This document shows, piece by piece, positions 61,242 to 64,000 of a stretch of DNA of 64,000 nt (position 1 is its first letter; every line of letters begins with the position of its first letter). The DNA comes from Clostridium sporogenes (lineage in GTDB: Bacteria > Bacillota > Clostridia > Clostridiales > Clostridiaceae), in the NCBI RefSeq assembly GCF_001020205.1, contig NZ_CP011663.1, forward strand, positions 1,364,001-1,428,000, in the 5' to 3' direction. Under the pieces are notes generated by a model. It was not told the origin of the DNA and searched no databases. It was given only the letters and a program-made list of their open reading frames with translations. The position numbers and the translations under genes are program-made.

Positions 61242-61580
61242 TACTTATATTTATTAAGGTTTAGCATTAAAATTTTTATTATAAAGTATAGTTAAATACA
61301 CTTCATTTTTAATAATATGTAAAAATATTATTAAAGCTTATTATAATATATATGGATTATGTATTAACAATGGTATGATTAGGTAAAGAATAATAATGAT
61401 AAAATTTTAAAAATATAAATAAAGGGAATTAATTTAGCTTAGAGTAGCCAAAATAAGATAAATGAAAAATTTTATAATAAGCATTACTTCTTTAGTTAAT
61501 TTTATTAATTTAAAGAGCAAAATAACATAATAAGTACAGCATATAAAAAATTTATAAATACTAAAAGAGGAGGGTATGAA

Positions 61581-63245
61581 ATGAGTAATAAAGATAGTAT
61601 AAAGGTTATTCCTTTAGGTGGACTTGGAGAAATTGGTAAAAATATAACTGCTTTTGAATATGAAAATGAAATAGTTATTATAGACTGTGGTATATCTTTT
61701 CCAGACGAGGAGATGTATGGTGTAGATTTGGTTATTCCAGATATAACCTATCTTTTAAATAATAAAGATAAAGTAAAAGCCATTTTTTTAACTCATGGAC
61801 ATGAAGACCATATAGGATCCTTACCTTATATTTTGCAACAATTAAATAGACCTGTTTATGGTACTGCATTAACCTTAGGTATAGTGGAAAATAAACTAAA
61901 AGAACATAATATGCTCTCAGATTGTGAGCTTAATAAGGTTGAGGCAGGAGATGTAGTAGAACTAAAAAATTTAAAGGTGGAATTTATAAGAAATACCCAT
62001 AGCATAGCAGATTCTTGTTCTATAGCGATTCATACACCGGTGGGAGTTATATTACATACCGGTGATTTTAAAATAGATTACACACCTATTGATGGATTAG
62101 TAATGGATTTTCATCGTATTGCTGAATTAGGTAAAAAAGGAGTATTGCTTCTTATGGCTGATAGTACAAACGTGCAGCGTAAGGGACATACAATTTCAGA
62201 AAAATCCATAGGAGAAACTTTAACTAAAATTTTTTCAAATGCTAAAGGAAGAGTTATTGTAGCAACTTTTGCTTCAAACATACATAGGATGCAACAAATA
62301 GTCGATGCATCTATAGAGTATGGAAGAAAAGTAGCTTTTAGCGGGAGAAGTATGGAAAATATATCTAAGGTAGCTATGGATTTAGGATATCTTCATATAC
62401 CAGAAAATTATTTAATAACTGTAGATGAAATGAAAAATTATCCTAACGAACAAATAACTATAATAACTACTGGAAGTCAAGGAGAACCTATGGCAGCTCT
62501 TGCAAGAATAGCTTATTCTAATCATAGAAAAATAGCTATAGAGCCAAAGGACTTGTTTATTATTTCCGCATCACCAATTCCGGGAAATGAAAAACTTATA
62601 TCTAGAGTAATAAATGAGCTATTTAAAAAGGGTGCAGATGTAATATATGAAGCATTAGAAGAGGTACATGTATCTGGGCATGCTTATGAAGAAGAATTAA
62701 AATTAATTCATACATTAGTCCATCCCCAATATTTTATGCCAGTACATGGAGAATATAGGCACTTAAAACAACATGTAGATTTAGCCATGGAATTAGGCAT
62801 GGAAAAAGAGAATATCTTTCCTTTAGAAACAGGGCAAGTTTTAGAAATATCACCTGAGGAAGCAAAAGTATCAGGAAAGGTTCGTACAGGATCTATATTT
62901 GTAGATGGTATAGGTGTAGGCGATGTAGGTAATATAGTGATGAGAGATAGAAGGCATTTAGCGAAGGACGGTATGTTAACTATAGTAGTAACTCTAGAAA
63001 AAGAATCCTACAGCGTAATAGCAGGACCGGATGTAATAACAAGGGGTTTCATATATGTAAAAGAATCAGAAGCCTTAATAAATGAAGTAAAAGAAATAGT
63101 AAAAGAAGAACTAGAAAATTGCTTAGAAAATAAAATAATTGAATGGTATGTATTGAAGTCAAATATTAAAAAATCTGTAGAAAAATATTTATATGAAAAA
63201 ACAAAGAGAAGGCCAATTGTTTTACCTATAATTATGGAAATTTAA
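61581..63245 (+). CDS. rnj: Ribonuclease J
   Basis: The 554-residue metallo-beta-lactamase/beta-CASP ribonuclease has the zinc motif THGHEDHIGSLPY (about 73-85), an upstream DCGISFPDEEMYGVDLVIPD, HTGDFKIDYTP, the beta-CASP ATFASNIHRMQQIVD and SGHAYEEELKLIHTL, MPVHGEYRHL. The C-terminal domain (about 450-554) is complete. RNase J has 5'-to-3' exonuclease and endonuclease activity and acts in mRNA decay and rRNA maturation. AGAGGAGGGTATGAA precedes the ATG. Monocistronic. Confidence 0.94.
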   Translation: MSNKDSIKVIPLGGLGEIGKNITAFEYENEIVIIDCGISFPDEEMYGVDLVIPDITYLLNNKDKVKAIFLTHGHEDHIGSLPYILQQLNRPVYGTALTLGIVENKLKEHNMLSDCELNKVEAGDVVELKNLKVEFIRNTHSIADSCSIAIHTPVGVILHTGDFKIDYTPIDGLVMDFHRIAELGKKGVLLLMADSTNVQRKGHTISEKSIGETLTKIFSNAKGRVIVATFASNIHRMQQIVDASIEYGRKVAFSGRSMENISKVAMDLGYLHIPENYLITVDEMKNYPNEQITIITTGSQGEPMAALARIAYSNHRKIAIEPKDLFIISASPIPGNEKLISRVINELFKKGADVIYEALEEVHVSGHAYEEELKLIHTLVHPQYFMPVHGEYRHLKQHVDLAMELGMEKENIFPLETGQVLEISPEEAKVSGKVRTGSIFVDGIGVGDVGNIVMRDRRHLAKDGMLTIVVTLEKESYSVIAGPDVITRGFIYVKESEALINEVKEIVKEELENCLENKIIEWYVLKSNIKKSVEKYLYEKTKRRPIVLPIIMEI

Positions 63246-63263
63246 AATTTTATAAAAAATAAT

Positions 63264-63308
63264 AAAAAGCTAGAACTTTAATGTGAAATTTTGGTTCTAG
63301 CTTTTTGT
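63264..63308 (+). terminator. Intrinsic terminator of rnj
   Basis: AAAAAGCTAGAAC pairs perfectly with GTTCTAGCTTTTT. The rest of the 306-base gap up to 63551 is AT-rich promoter sequence for the next gene. Confidence 0.8.
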
Positions 63309-63551
63309 TATATATTAACACACTAAAATGATATTATATAATAAAAAAACTAAAGTAAATTTAAGATATGATAATAAAAATATTTTTCACAAGAAATACA
63401 TATGGTAAAAAATACATTATATTTTATAATTGGTATACTATAATATATTTTTAAAGAAGTATGTTAAAAATATAACTTACATGCAGGAATTAATATGTTT
63501 ATATGGAATATATATGTAATGTGTGTATTTAATTTACAAGGAGGAGTATAT

Positions 63552-64000
63552 ATGGATCTTTTAAATGCAGTCAAAGGAATAAACGATGTACTGTGGAATT
63601 ATATACTGATTTTTTTGTTGTGTGGAACAGGAATTATATTTACTGTGTCTTTGAAATTTGTTCAAGTTTCTAAATTCAAAGAGTCCTTTAAAAAAGCCTT
63701 TGGAGGTATAAGTCTAAGAGGCAAAAAAGCAGGTAAAGATGGAATGAGTTCATTTCAATCCTTAGCAACAGCAGTAGCTGCTCAAGTAGGTACTGGAAAT
63801 TTAGCTGGAGCAGCCACTGCCATAGTATCAGGAGGACCTGGAGCAATTTTTTGGATGTGGATTAGTGCATTTTTAGGAATGGCAACTATTTTTGGAGAAG
63901 CGGTTTTAGCACAGATTTTTAAAGAAAAAGTTAATGGAGAAGTGACAGGAGGACCAGCTTATTATATAAGCAAAGGACTTAAAAGTAAATTTTTAGCTAG
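63552..64000 (+). CDS. AGCS-family alanine/glycine symporter, 5' part
   Basis: The first 149 codons of the gene are in the window; the rest lies beyond its end. The protein begins MDLLNAVKGINDVLWNYILI and carries SSFQSLATAVAAQVGTGNLA, the first AGCS signature, then GGPGAIFWMWISAFLGMATIF. It is a paralogue of the symporter at 9291-10727, with the same GTGNLAG and GGPGA(V/I)FWMW blocks. AGGAGTATAT precedes the ATG. It imports alanine or glycine with sodium. Confidence 0.9.
   Translation, partial: MDLLNAVKGINDVLWNYILIFLLCGTGIIFTVSLKFVQVSKFKESFKKAFGGISLRGKKAGKDGMSSFQSLATAVAAQVGTGNLAGAATAIVSGGPGAIFWMWISAFLGMATIFGEAVLAQIFKEKVNGEVTGGPAYYISKGLKSKFLA

Overview
This window comes from a very AT-rich, spore-forming, Stickland-fermenting Clostridium. 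It best fits the proteolytic C. botulinum / C. sporogenes group, although the species is my inference. The reasons are the base composition, strong GGAGG ribosome binding sites with frequent TTG/GTG starts, a selenoprotein glycine reductase operon under a tandem glycine riboswitch, many sporulation genes (sspH, a Spo0E-like protein, ytrH/ytrI, gerW), and a clostridial NEAT-protein heme-uptake locus. I see no rRNA, tRNA, CRISPR array or intact insertion sequence.

Layout. 0-8.9 kb: a phosphodiester glycosidase-like protein, a LURP-one-like protein, a Cys-rich HesB-like protein, a dUTPase with a large insertion, spore proteins, a Spo0E-like phosphatase, an XRE-cupin regulator and a PfoR-type EIIC membrane protein. 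9.3-13.8 kb: an alanine/glycine:cation symporter, a 1.1 kb non-coding stretch with a candidate structured RNA, a toast-rack lipoprotein and a glutaredoxin. 13.9-16.4 kb (minus strand): a thioredoxin reductase-like flavoprotein followed by gapN, behind a palindrome that resembles a CsoR/CstR operator. 16.7-25.2 kb: a CodY-like box, tandem glycine riboswitch and grdX-grdE-grdB-trxB-trxA-grdA-grdC-grdD. Both grdB and grdA are read through an in-frame UGA as selenocysteine.

25.4-32.3 kb is accessory and partly decayed. It has a 3-methyladenine DNA glycosylase, an orphan Eco57I-type adenine methyltransferase, phage-lysis remnants including an amidase with an internal deletion, an NlpC/P60 hydrolase, a NusG-domain-II gene with a nonsense codon and a DeoR regulator with several frameshifts. 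32.4-41.2 kb: small membrane proteins, a CDF metal exporter, DUF421/DUF4363, YtrH/YtrI, TetR, a DUF3267 protease-like protein and gerW with its DUF2953 partner. 42-47 kb: two SemiSWEET half-transporters, a three-subunit molybdenum hydroxylase and a guanine deaminase-like enzyme, which together look like a purine-catabolism unit. 47.5-52 kb: topoisomerase III, a VanZ-RDD protein and mntP behind a yybP-ykoY manganese riboswitch.

52.3-60 kb is an iron-regulated heme-acquisition locus. It holds a Fur-like box and promoter, a one-NEAT wall protein (LPQTG), an IsdE-like lipoprotein, permease, ATPase and sortase, then a second Fur-like box and a 1064-residue protein with six NEAT-like modules on Pro/Glu/Thr/Lys linkers (LPKTG). 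The window ends with a small transaldolase, RNase J and the start of a second AGCS symporter. The points most worth following up are the structured RNA near 11.3-11.5 kb, NEAT modules lacking the usual heme Tyr, the palindrome over the trxR-like promoter, a 9-codon mini-ORF inside a hairpin before grdC, two 34-nt repeat plus terminator units, and a family of palindromic intergenic repeats.
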